A stretch of DNA of 64,000 bases, taken from DASXUX01 sp036504595. Its GTDB lineage: Bacteria > Planctomycetota > SZUA-567 > H5-PLA8. The position numbers and the translations under genes are program-made. The stretch's first letter is position 1; every line of letters begins with the position of its first letter. Shown here one piece after another: positions 39,841 to 49,000 of this stretch. The DNA is taken from contig DASXUX010000020.1 of NCBI GenBank assembly GCA_036504595.1, positions 124,001-188,000 on the forward strand. Reading direction: 5' to 3'. The notes under the pieces are model-generated. The model was given only the letters and a program-made list of their open reading frames with translations, did no database searches and had not been told where the DNA came from.

Positions 39841-42315
39841 ATGCCTGAATCTGCGATCAGCAAACTTTACGAGACTCTGTCGGAGCGGCACGCGCTGTTG
39901 CGGCGACGGCTTGGGCGCAACCTGACGCAGGCCGAGAAGATTCTGTTCGCTCATCTGGACAATCCGGAAGGACAGGAGCTCAAGCGCGGCGAAAGCTTTT
40001 TGATGCTGCGGCCGGACCGCGTGGCGTTGCAGGACGCGACGGCGCAGATGGCGATTCTGCAGTTCATCTCCAGCGGAAAGCAGCGCGTCGCGGTTCCGAC
40101 CACCGTGCACTGCGATCATTTGATTGTCGCTCGCACCGGCGCCGGGCCGGACATGGAAGTGGCGCTGAACGACAACAAGGAAGTCTACGATTTTCTTTCG
40201 ACCTCCGCGAGCAAGTACGGGATGGGGTTCTGGAAGCCGGGCGCGGGGATTATCCACCAAGTGGTGCTGGAGAACTATGCGTTCCCGGGCGGACTGATGA
40301 TCGGGACGGACAGCCACACGCCGAACGCGGGCGGGATGGGGATGCTGGCGGTGGGAGTGGGCGGGGCGGACGCGGTAGACGTGATGGCGGGGATGCCCTG
40401 GGAGCTGCTCAACCCGAAGCTGGTGGGTGTGCGTCTGACGGGATCGCTGAACGGGTGGATCAGCGGCAAGGATGTGATCCTGAAGATGCTGGAGCTGCTG
40501 ACCTGCGCGGGCGGGACGAACAAGATCGTTGAGTACTTCGGGCCGGGCGTGGAAAGCATCAGCCTGACCGGGCGCGCGACGATCACCAACATGGGCGCGG
40601 AACTGGGCGCGACGTGTTCGGTGTTCCCGTCCGATTCGCGCACGGCGGCGTACTTGCGCGCGACGGGACGCGAAGGCTTTGCGGCGTTGGCGGAGAAGTA
40701 TGCGGCCGCGCTGAATGCGGACGAAGGCGTTCACGCGGATGCCGAGAAGTACTACGACCAGATTGTGGAGATCGATTTGAACAAGCTGGAGCCGATGCTG
40801 GTCGGGCCGCACACGCCGGATTTGGCTCACCCCGCGTCGCGCATGAAGGCCGACCAGGAGAAAGAGAAGTATCCGGAAGACGTGAAGGTGTGCCTGATCG
40901 GGTCGTGCACAAACAGTTCGTACGAGGACATCGGCCGGGCGGCTCACGTGGCCCGGCAGGCTCTGGCGAAAGGCCTGAAGGCCAAGGCGGCTTTGCTGGT
41001 GACGCCGGGGTCGGACCAGATTTACGCGACGTGCGAGCGCGACGGGCAACTGGCGACGCTGAAGGAACTGGGCGCGACGGTGCTGGCCAATGCGTGCGGG
41101 CCCTGCATCGGGCAGTGGAAGCGCGAGGATGTGAAGCCGGAAGACGACGCCTCGGGCAAGGCGAACGTGATCATCACGAGCTTCAACCGGAATTTCCGCG
41201 GGCGAGCGGATGGCTTCAAAAACACGCTGGCGTTCATCGGGTCGCCGGAGCTGGTTGTCGCGAAGGCTTTGTCGGGAAAGCTCGCGTTCAATCCGGTGAC
41301 GGACACGATCATATCCCCGAGTGGCGAGGCCGTGATGCTGGAGCCTCCGATTGCGCCGGAACTTCCCGACGATGGCTTCATGCGCGACGACCGCGGCTTC
41401 CAGCCGCCGGCGGAAGACGGCAATAGCGTGCAGGTCGTCGTCGCGCCGAATTCGGAGCGCCTGCAGTTGCTCGAACCCTTCACGCCTTGGGACGGCGCGG
41501 ACGTGGTCGGGGCGAAGGTGCTGGTGAAGGCGCTGGGGAAGTGCACGACGGACCACATTTCGGCGGCGGGAAAGTGGCTGCGCTTCCGCGGGCATCTGAA
41601 CAATATTTCGAACAATTTGCTGATCGGCGCGACGAACGCGTTCACGAGCGAAATCGGGAAGGGCAAGAATCTGCGCACGGGCGAAGGGGGCAAGTCGTTC
41701 CCCGACATCGCGCGCGATTACAAAGCGAACGGCATTCGCTGGGTGGTTGTGGGCGATGCAAATTACGGCGAAGGGTCGAGCCGCGAGCATGCGGCGCTCG
41801 AACCGCGTTTCCTTGGCGGTGCGGCGATCATCACGAAGAGTTTCGCGCGCATTCATGAGACGAATCTGAAGAAGCAGGGGCTGCTGCCGCTGACGTTCGC
41901 CAATCCGGCGGATTACGAGAAGGTTCGCGAAACGGACGTGATCGACATCGTGGGGCTGAAGACGTTTGCGCCGAGCAAGCCGCTCGAAGCGGTTCTGCAT
42001 CACGAGGACGGTTCGACGGAAACGATTTCGCTGAAGCACAGTTTCAACAACGAGCAGATCGCGTGGTTCAAGGCGGGAAGCGCTCTGAATTTGTTGAAGA
42101 AGATGGATGGGAAGCCGGTCTCTGCGCGAAAAGCTCAGACAGCCGTGCCGAAGGTTGCGCCGAAGAAGACGGTGGCGAAGAAAGCAAAGCCGGTCGCGAA
42201 GAAGGCGGTGAAGGTGAAGGTGAAGACGCCGGCAAAGAAGAAGGTTGCGAAAGCGAAGCCAGCGAAAGCAGCGAAGAAGAAAGTCAAGAAGGCGGGCAAA
42301 GCGAAGAAGCGGTAA
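39841..42315 (+). CDS. acn: Aconitate hydratase with lysine-rich C-terminal tail
   Basis: The ATG at 39841 gives 824 residues and has GGGAGAAAACC upstream. It is the mitochondrial-type short aconitase, which interconverts citrate and isocitrate in the TCA cycle. The three [4Fe-4S] cysteines are in CLIGSCTNSS and ANACGPCIGQW, and the C-terminal domain contains DANYGEGSSREHAALEPRFL. The enzyme core ends near residue 755. After that come 64 residues with about 26 Lys and many Ala and Pro (KKTVAKKAKPVAKKAVK...), like a histone H1 tail. That tail is absent from ordinary aconitases. A sigma-70-like promoter lies just upstream. Confidence 0.92.
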   Translation: MPESAISKLYETLSERHALLRRRLGRNLTQAEKILFAHLDNPEGQELKRGESFLMLRPDRVALQDATAQMAILQFISSGKQRVAVPTTVHCDHLIVARTGAGPDMEVALNDNKEVYDFLSTSASKYGMGFWKPGAGIIHQVVLENYAFPGGLMIGTDSHTPNAGGMGMLAVGVGGADAVDVMAGMPWELLNPKLVGVRLTGSLNGWISGKDVILKMLELLTCAGGTNKIVEYFGPGVESISLTGRATITNMGAELGATCSVFPSDSRTAAYLRATGREGFAALAEKYAAALNADEGVHADAEKYYDQIVEIDLNKLEPMLVGPHTPDLAHPASRMKADQEKEKYPEDVKVCLIGSCTNSSYEDIGRAAHVARQALAKGLKAKAALLVTPGSDQIYATCERDGQLATLKELGATVLANACGPCIGQWKREDVKPEDDASGKANVIITSFNRNFRGRADGFKNTLAFIGSPELVVAKALSGKLAFNPVTDTIISPSGEAVMLEPPIAPELPDDGFMRDDRGFQPPAEDGNSVQVVVAPNSERLQLLEPFTPWDGADVVGAKVLVKALGKCTTDHISAAGKWLRFRGHLNNISNNLLIGATNAFTSEIGKGKNLRTGEGGKSFPDIARDYKANGIRWVVVGDANYGEGSSREHAALEPRFLGGAAIITKSFARIHETNLKKQGLLPLTFANPADYEKVRETDVIDIVGLKTFAPSKPLEAVLHHEDGSTETISLKHSFNNEQIAWFKAGSALNLLKKMDGKPVSARKAQTAVPKVAPKKTVAKKAKPVAKKAVKVKVKTPAKKKVAKAKPAKAAKKKVKKAGKAKKR

Positions 42316-42409
42316 GTTGCGGCGCCGCCGCAAACCTACCCCCCCGGCCCCCCTTCCCTCGAAGGGAAGGGGGAGACGGAGAATCGACGGGGCGGCGTGG
42401 AGGCGGCGG

Positions 42410-43078
42410 ATGCCTGACAAACCATTGTCATTGCAGGACGAAATGTTATTGATCAGCCTGAACGACAAGACGGGAAAGTATCATGGCGGATACTGGCGCT
42501 ACGCGCTCAATGGAGCGGCGCTGGCGGAACTGTTATTGTCGCAACGCATAGAACTGCGCGCCGGCAAGGTGGAAGTCAAAAGCACCGTGCCTGTAGGAGA
42601 CGAAGCGCTCGACGTGGCACTGTGCCGAATCGCGATGGCCCGGCGTGCTCTTACCCTGCAGGCCTGGGTGCGCGTACTCTATCGCGATCGAAAATTGCCC
42701 TTCGAAGTTCTGACCACGCGCCTGATTCGCCAGGGAATTCTGAGCGTTGACGAAGCGCGGATGCTGTGGGTCTTTCGCCAGACGGTATATCCAACACGCA
42801 ACCCTGTGCCTGAACAACAGGTGATTCAACGCGTACGCGATGCGATGTGTGACGGCGCGGAGGTGGCCGAGCGCACCGCGATCCTGATCGCGTTGCTGCA
42901 AAGCTGTCGTGCGGTGGGATTCGTTCTAAGCAAAACAGAGGTCAAGCAATCTCGAAAGGCCATTGAACGCCTCTGCAAAAGTTCGCCAGTCGGAGAAGCC
43001 ATCGCAAAAGCCCTGTCGGCCACTCTCGCTGAAGATGAGACGGCGATGATCTGCGCGACCATCGTTGCGTCGTCATGA
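42410..43078 (+). CDS. GPP34 (GOLPH3/Vps74)-family protein
   Basis: The ATG at 42410 gives 222 residues. The family pattern is clear: an N-terminal LSLQDEMLLISLNDKTGKY, the GAALAELLL helix, an LTLQAWVRVLY segment and a C-terminal IALLQSCRAVGFVLSK helix. Eukaryotic GOLPH3 binds phosphatidylinositol-4-phosphate at the Golgi. Bacterial homologues are widespread but little studied, and their lipid ligand is unknown. It follows the aconitase by 95 bp, with a pyrimidine-rich spacer, and could be co-transcribed. Confidence 0.85.
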   Translation: MPDKPLSLQDEMLLISLNDKTGKYHGGYWRYALNGAALAELLLSQRIELRAGKVEVKSTVPVGDEALDVALCRIAMARRALTLQAWVRVLYRDRKLPFEVLTTRLIRQGILSVDEARMLWVFRQTVYPTRNPVPEQQVIQRVRDAMCDGAEVAERTAILIALLQSCRAVGFVLSKTEVKQSRKAIERLCKSSPVGEAIAKALSATLAEDETAMICATIVASS

Positions 43079-43148
43079 AGACAGAACTTGGCGGCTGAAG
43101 CATCGGTCTGCGAACGGAAAAAGCGCAAGCCGATGGCCCCCGGCACAC

Positions 43149-43181
43149 CATCACTACTCACCAAGTACGACTCACCAACTA
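43149..43181. repeat. actcaccaact tandem array
   Basis: Units of about 10 bp (actcacca agtacg actcacca act) lie between the GPP34 and DUF1080 genes. The same unit occurs at 59135-59178 and, inverted, at 63812-63846. Confidence 0.7.
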
Positions 43182-44300
43182 CTTGTCCACCGGCACCGCC
43201 CAGATGTTGCGGTAGCGCACGGCGTTGCCGTGGTCCTGCAGGTGGAAGGCGCCTTTCTTGGCGTCTTGTTTGAGTTCGACGTTGTCGTGGATCTTGATGC
43301 CGTTGAAAAAGACGGTGATCTTGGGCTTGCCAACCCACTTGCCGTCTTTCTTTTCGACACGGTACTGGATGTCATAGGTCTGCCAGGTCCCCGGCGGCAG
43401 CGACGTCAGATTGTACTTGTTCTCGGGCGGCTTGATGCTCTCGATCGTATCCATCGTCAGCGGATCCTGGTAGGCGTAGAGCCCGCCGCAGCCGCCGCCG
43501 GTGTAGGTGCATTCGCCGAAGGAATCGAGGACCTGGATCTCCTGGCCGTTGGGCAGGTAGACGCCGCTGTTGCCGCGGCCCTGGCTGTGCTCTTTGGGCT
43601 GGAACGGATTCATGAATTCGACGTGGTAGTCGAAGCTGCCTTCAATGGGCTTGGCGGAATTGATCCCGCCTTTGGGAACCTGGATCGAGCCGTCTTCGCC
43701 GATGCCGATGACCATGTCGGCGCGGCGACGCTCCTTGCCGACCTTCCAACCTTCGGGCAGCGGCTTTTCGGCGGAAGGCCATTCAGCGGGGTCTTTTCCG
43801 ATCATGACCAGCGGCACTTCCCAGACCGGCGCGCCGTGCTTGCTCATATCGCCCAGGAACCATTCGGCCCCGTTGGCGCGGACGATCTCCTTGAAGTCTT
43901 TTCCGTCGAGCAGGACGATGGCGCCTTCCGGCGGGGCTTTGCCCATCGTCGGCGACTTGCGTTCGACGCGCTTGATCTCGAACGCGACAGCGCCGGCGGT
44001 GCCTTTGAAGGCGCCGTCGGCGTAGACGGCTTTCCATTCGGTCTCGCCGGACTTGCCGGAAATGCTGACCTCATCGCCCGCCGTCAAAGCCCAGAGTTCA
44101 GCCTTCTCGATTTTGCCGCCGCCGACATCATTGCGGACGAGGACGCGGTACTTGCCGTCGCCTTGACCGACGACGCGGACTTCGAGCTTTCCGTCCTTGA
44201 GTGTGCCTTCGTAGAGGCCCTGGACGAGGGCTTCGTTGGGGGCGCCGGCGAAAACGACGCCGGCCAGCAGTATCGACAAGGACAAGATTCTGGTGAGCAT
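43179..44300 (-). CDS. Secreted DUF1080-domain protein
   Basis: The ATG at 44300 gives 373 residues. A signal peptide (ILSLSILLAGVVFAGA) leads into a short beta domain and then the DUF1080 (3-keto-disaccharide hydrolase) jelly roll, with GRGNSGVYLPNGQEIQVLDSFG, YAYQDPLT and TWQTYDIQYRV. DUF1080 proteins are frequent in Planctomycetota and Verrucomicrobia; some cleave 3-keto-glycosides. The ORF is followed on the minus strand by nothing and preceded by the FG-GAP gene after an array-filled gap. Confidence 0.9.
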   Translation of the reverse strand: MLTRILSLSILLAGVVFAGAPNEALVQGLYEGTLKDGKLEVRVVGQGDGKYRVLVRNDVGGGKIEKAELWALTAGDEVSISGKSGETEWKAVYADGAFKGTAGAVAFEIKRVERKSPTMGKAPPEGAIVLLDGKDFKEIVRANGAEWFLGDMSKHGAPVWEVPLVMIGKDPAEWPSAEKPLPEGWKVGKERRRADMVIGIGEDGSIQVPKGGINSAKPIEGSFDYHVEFMNPFQPKEHSQGRGNSGVYLPNGQEIQVLDSFGECTYTGGGCGGLYAYQDPLTMDTIESIKPPENKYNLTSLPPGTWQTYDIQYRVEKKDGKWVGKPKITVFFNGIKIHDNVELKQDAKKGAFHLQDHGNAVRYRNIWAVPVDK

Positions 44301-44322
44301 GATCCATCTCCATAAGGGGTCA

Positions 44323-44418
44323 TTAGTCATTAGTCATTAGTCATTAGTCATTAGTCATTGGGATACCAACGCGTACGTAACGACCAATGACCAATGACCA
44401 ATGACCAACGACCAATGA
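44323..44418. repeat. Inverted pair of tcattagtcattag / accaatgacca arrays
   Basis: Units of 8 bp (attagtca, four copies, 44323-44359) face the complementary-type unit accaatga (three or more copies, 44386-44418) across 26 bp. Confidence 0.85.
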
Positions 44419-44425
44419 CTTCCGT

Positions 44426-45847
44426 TCAATTATCGATCTCGTAGAGCGCGCCATCATCGCCAATGACCAGCAAGTCGTCAACGCCACGTCCGCGAATGTC
44501 GGCGGCGGTCGCGGGACCGCGCAGGTTCGGGTTGGCGGTGCGGATGTCGGGAGCGGCATTTTCGTCCATCAGGAAGGCGCCAAAGCCGCGGCTGACCAGC
44601 AGCAGGCTGCCGGCGTCGGTGCTCACGAAGAGGTCCGGCCGTGGCGAGTCGCTCATGTGGAGCGCGGCGCCCCAGGGATTTTTGAGTCCGTCCTTGTACT
44701 TTTCGTTCTTGCTGAGGACCGAGCCGGTCAGGCGCTTGAGGTCGGCGGGCGGCCCGCCGTCGGCATCGACCGGATAGCGAACGATGCCGGCTTTCGAGAC
44801 CACGACGACGTGGACCTTGCCGTTATCGCCGAAATCGCCGAAGGCGGCGAAAATGGGCGGCTCGGGGTCGGTCCAAAGCTGCTTCGGCGGGCGTGCGTTC
44901 CAGAGCTTGGCCGGATCGCCCGGGTTTTCATAAACGCGAAGTTCGCCCGTAGCCGATAGGAAGAGGGCGTCCGGTTTCTGATCGCCATTAACATCGAGGA
45001 GAGCGGCGGCGAACGGCTTCTGCTTCGCATCGAAGCCGAGCTTGACGGGGGTGAACTTGCCGCCCTGGTTCAGCAGGAGGGTGTCGTCAAGCAGCAGGTC
45101 GATCTTGCCGTCGCCGTTGACATCGCCGCAGGCATGGTACACGGCCGCGGGCCAGCTTCCCCACGCGGCAGTGGCGTCTTCATAGCTGTCGCCTTTGGCC
45201 AGGAAAAGGCGCGTGTCTGCAGCGCTGCCGACGATGAGATCGGGCTTTTTGTCGCCGTCGATGTCAGCGGCCATGATCCACGCGGGCTTCTGGATGCCCG
45301 CGAGTTTTCCGCGGGGCTTTACGCCGCCGGCGAAGGCCTTGCGTTCGAACTTCTCGAGCAGCGGCGTTTTGCCGGCTTTCAGTTCAGCGACGATCTTCAC
45401 CAGAGCGGAGGTGCGGCCCGGATACGCCTGGCCGCCTTCCTTGTAGAGCTGCACGACACCCCAGCCCAGCAGTTTGCTGTTTGGAAATGCCGTCGCGTTG
45501 AGCCACGTATCGGCAACGTGGACGGCGGCAACGCTTCCATCGGACTCCATGATGAAAAGCAGGACGGGCTGATCGACGGCGATTTCTTTGATCAGTTCGG
45601 CCGGTGTGGCGATCTTGATGCGGATCTTTTCGCCGGGTGACTTGCCTTTGACGGCTTCGGTGATCGCGACATCGATGACGCGCGTATCCTGCGCCACGGC
45701 GGTGACCTTGCCGACGAGCAGAATCTTCGTCTCGCCGTAGACCTTCGAAATTGGCCATTTATTCTCGATGAGCGCGATCGCGGGGACGCTCAGCAGGAGG
45801 ACGGTTAAGACTGACAACAGCGGGAGACTGACCTGTTTCAAACGCAC
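44426..45847 (-). CDS. Secreted FG-GAP/VCBS repeat protein
   Basis: The protein has 473 residues. The GTG at 45847 has GGAGGAAGC upstream. A signal peptide (VSLPLLSVLTVLLLSVPAIA) precedes a domain beginning ENKWPISKVYGETKILLVG that is related to the N-terminus of the 1465-residue protein at 50142. FG-GAP blades with calcium-type loops follow (AADIDGDKKPDLIVGS, GDVNGDGKIDLLLDD, LDVNGDQKPDALFL). It is probably an extracytoplasmic seven-bladed propeller used in adhesion or surface display. The ligand is unknown. Confidence 0.87.
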   Translation of the reverse strand: MRLKQVSLPLLSVLTVLLLSVPAIALIENKWPISKVYGETKILLVGKVTAVAQDTRVIDVAITEAVKGKSPGEKIRIKIATPAELIKEIAVDQPVLLFIMESDGSVAAVHVADTWLNATAFPNSKLLGWGVVQLYKEGGQAYPGRTSALVKIVAELKAGKTPLLEKFERKAFAGGVKPRGKLAGIQKPAWIMAADIDGDKKPDLIVGSAADTRLFLAKGDSYEDATAAWGSWPAAVYHACGDVNGDGKIDLLLDDTLLLNQGGKFTPVKLGFDAKQKPFAAALLDVNGDQKPDALFLSATGELRVYENPGDPAKLWNARPPKQLWTDPEPPIFAAFGDFGDNGKVHVVVVSKAGIVRYPVDADGGPPADLKRLTGSVLSKNEKYKDGLKNPWGAALHMSDSPRPDLFVSTDAGSLLLVSRGFGAFLMDENAAPDIRTANPNLRGPATAADIRGRGVDDLLVIGDDGALYEIDN

Positions 45848-46090
45848 TGGGATCTGCTTCCTCCGAGAAAGGGCTGAAAACGGGTTCTAAAGGCTAACTT
45901 CTTGATATCAGAATACCCCAGCGAGGCACCTGCGTTGAGTCTTGAGCAAGAAAGAGTTAATTTTCAGCTAAAATTTGTTGTGATATTAGTCAACGCCCCG
46001 TATTTGTCAGAGTTACTCTACTAGGAGCGGAATCATTGCTGGCTTCCGGAGCCAGCTACCGCCATTCGGATTCAAAGTGAGGGAAAATCC
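45848..46090. other. Divergent intergenic region, 243 bp
   Basis: It separates the FG-GAP and TPR genes. The AT-rich core (45950-46015) is the likely promoter area. A perfect stem GCTGGCT-TCCGG-AGCCAGC lies at 46038-46056, just before the TPR gene's ribosome binding site. Confidence 0.55.
46038..46056. promoter_or_regulatory. Perfect stem-loop upstream of the TPR gene
   Basis: The 7-bp arms GCTGGCT and AGCCAGC enclose TCCGG. It lies 35 bp before the GTG start and could affect translation or be a stray repeat. Confidence 0.45.
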
Positions 46091-49000
46091 GTGCCTTTCA
46101 TCAGAACCGCGACCGTAAGGGAGCGGCGGACCTCGCAGCCGTCGGATTCTGTCTCAGCAGCTCGCGCCGCCAATCCGAAATCCAAAATCCAAAATCCAAA
46201 ATTGGCCCTCCGCTCCCTGACGGTCGCGGTTCTGATCGCAGGCGTTTTCGCGGCGCTCCAGGTCTCAGCGGGCGAGCCGGCTCAGCCGCTGAGCCCCGAC
46301 GCCGCGGCGGCGCTGGTGCTCGACAGTGCGCGGCGCGGCTACAACGAAGGGAAGTTTGACTTCGCGGCGGAGCGGTTCCGGGAATTCCTGAAGCTCTATG
46401 GCGGGAACAAGGACGCGCCGGCGGCGCAGTTCGGGCTGGCGCTGTCGATGCTGGAGCTGCCGCAGAAAGATCAGAACGCGCTCAATGCGATTACACAATC
46501 CCTGCAGCAGGCGGCGGGGCGTGGCGACTACGTGGACCGGCCGATGGCGTTCTACTATCTGGGCGCTTTCCAGAAAGACCAGGCGAGCCAGGCGCTGACG
46601 CAAGCGGCCGCCAAGCCGAACGAAGCGCAGAATTTCCGGAACGCCGCCAATCAGAATTTGCAGCAGGCGGCGCAGAGTTTCGCTCAAGCGGCCGAAGGCT
46701 TCGCCGCCCGGCTGAAGGTTCCAGCGGGCAAGGATGCCGGTCCGCTCTACGCCGCGGATCAGGAATGGCTGGCGCGCTGCCGATGCGAGCAGGCGGACGT
46801 TTTCCTGCGGCTGGAGAAGTACAAAGAAGCAGCCGCGCTGGCGCAAGCCCTCGTTGATGACAAGACGCTGGCGAAGAACCCGCTCCGTGAAGCGGCGCTG
46901 TATCATCTGGGCTACGCGAGTTTCGCTCAGCGGGATTATCTGGCGGCCGGGAAGGCGCTGGGGCAGCTTGCGCCGTTCCAGCAGGAATTTGGTGGCCACG
47001 CGCGATATCTGCTCGCGCGAATTCACCACCTCTCTGGCGAAAAGCCGGAAGCAGTTCTCGGCTACAAGGCGTTGCTCGACGGCTACGACAAGCAGAAGGC
47101 GGCTGCGGTTGAAGCGATGAAGAACCCCGGCGCGCTGCAACCGGATGTCAGGACGAAATTCGATGCGCTGCTGAAGAGTCCTCCGCCAGAGCATGTGATT
47201 CGCGCGACGTTCTACAACATTCTGCTGCTGGCCGAAGACGGGAAATACGGCGAGGCGCTGGAAGGCTTCAAGCGGCTGGAAGGCGTGAAACTGGAGGAAC
47301 AGGCGAATCTGAAACAGAATTCGCCCAGCCTGCTCGATGAGGTGCGGCTGCGGCAGGGCTACTGTCTGGTGCAGGTGAAGAACTTCCCGGAAGCGCTGAA
47401 GATCCTGCAGCCGCTGCAGGCGCATCCGGCGCTCTGCGACCGGGCGATGTGGTGGTCGGGGCGGGCGCAGGCCGGTTCGGCGGACCCGAACAACGTTCAG
47501 GCGGTCGAGCAGGCCACGAAGCAGGCGATCGACCTGCTCAACCGCGCGGCGGAGAAAGCCAATGAGCTTTCGCGCACCGATCCGGAGGCCAAGACGCGGC
47601 GCGGCGACATTCTGCTGGAGATGGGCGATGACCAGCAGCTCGTCAAACAGTACCGCGAAGCGGCTGCGACGTACCAGCGGGCGCGCGAATGTGCCTTAAG
47701 TACGGTGGGGCCGGCCTCCGTGCCGGCCGGCAGGGACGCCGGCGCTACCGCGGACGCATCCATTGCCGAAGTGGCGATGCAGCGGCAAGCGACGGCTCTG
47801 CACTTGGCCGCTGCGTACAAGGAATCGGACGACCTGTGCGTCAAGTTTGAACAGACCTATCCCAAGAGCACGTTGATGGGCGCGGTGTGGTTTCGAGCGG
47901 CGGAAAACGCGTGCTTGCCGGCGCTGGCCGCGGCGGCCGATCCGAACATGCGCGGGCGGCGGCCGGAAGTCGAGAAGATGCTGGATGAGGCGGTCAAACG
48001 CTACCAGCGAGTGCTTGAAAAATACCCGGAGTTCCAGTTCGTCAGCCTGGCGCGCTACGGGCTGGCGAGCGCTCTGTACAACCGCGGCAAGTACGCGGAG
48101 GCACTGGATGTGTGCAACGCGATTCCGGATTCGGACCGCTCGGGCGAACTGGCGCCGGTGAACTACATCATCGCCGACTGCAATATTCGATTGTTCCCGG
48201 CTGAGACCGTGGATGCGCTGCAGGCGGCGCAGATGATCGACCGCGCGCAGAACGCGTCGAAGCTGCTGGACAAGTTCATCTCTGCCGCGCCGAAAGGCCC
48301 ACAGGCGCCGGACGCGCTGCTGAAGCTGGCGTACTGCACGCAGCGAATTGGCGTGCTGCTCATCGACCAGCCCGAGCGGCAGAAGATGTTCCAGCAGGCG
48401 CGGCAGATTTACGAACGCGTGATGCAGGAGTTCCCCAACACGCCGGCGATTCCCACGGCGGTGGCGGAGAGAGCGCGCGTAATGGCGTTGCAGGGAGACA
48501 TCGGCGGCGCAACGAACGAATTCAACCGCTTCAGCCAAGATCCACTGAAGCAAAGCCCTATTGCGCCGCTGGCGCTGGTGCGCATGGCCGGCATGTTGAA
48601 GGCGCAGAACCGCATGCAGGACGCGGTGAATGTGCTGGCTCAATGCCGAGCGAACTACGAATCCGCTTTGGCCAATGATCCGGAGCGCAAGGACTGGGTG
48701 GTGCTCCTTCAGTATGAGCACGGGCTGGCGCTGAAAGATTTTGGCAAGCTGCCTGAAGCGCGCGCGATTTTCGAGAGCATCGCCAAGCAGTTCGCGGCCA
48801 AGCCGGAGGCGCAGACAGCGCTCTGGCGGGCGGCTCAGTGCAAGCGTGAGGAACTGCTGGGCGCGATTGCCGCCGCGCGCGCGGTTCCCCAAAAACCGGG
48901 TGTGAAGCCAGAGGAGCTTGCGGCGGCGCGGAAGTTGATCGAGGACAGCCTCGCCGGCGTGCGGCAGACGGCGGAATTACTAAAAGCAGCCGTGGGCACG

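Noticed and set aside
39820..42468. An 882-residue minus-strand ORF opposite aconitase
   Set aside because: It is the antisense shadow of a well-supported enzyme gene in GC-rich DNA. It is rich in Arg and has no recognisable domain.
44323..44418. Diversity-generating retroelement or retron, suggested by inverted arrays
   Set aside because: No reverse transcriptase gene exists in the window, and no template/variable repeat pair was found.
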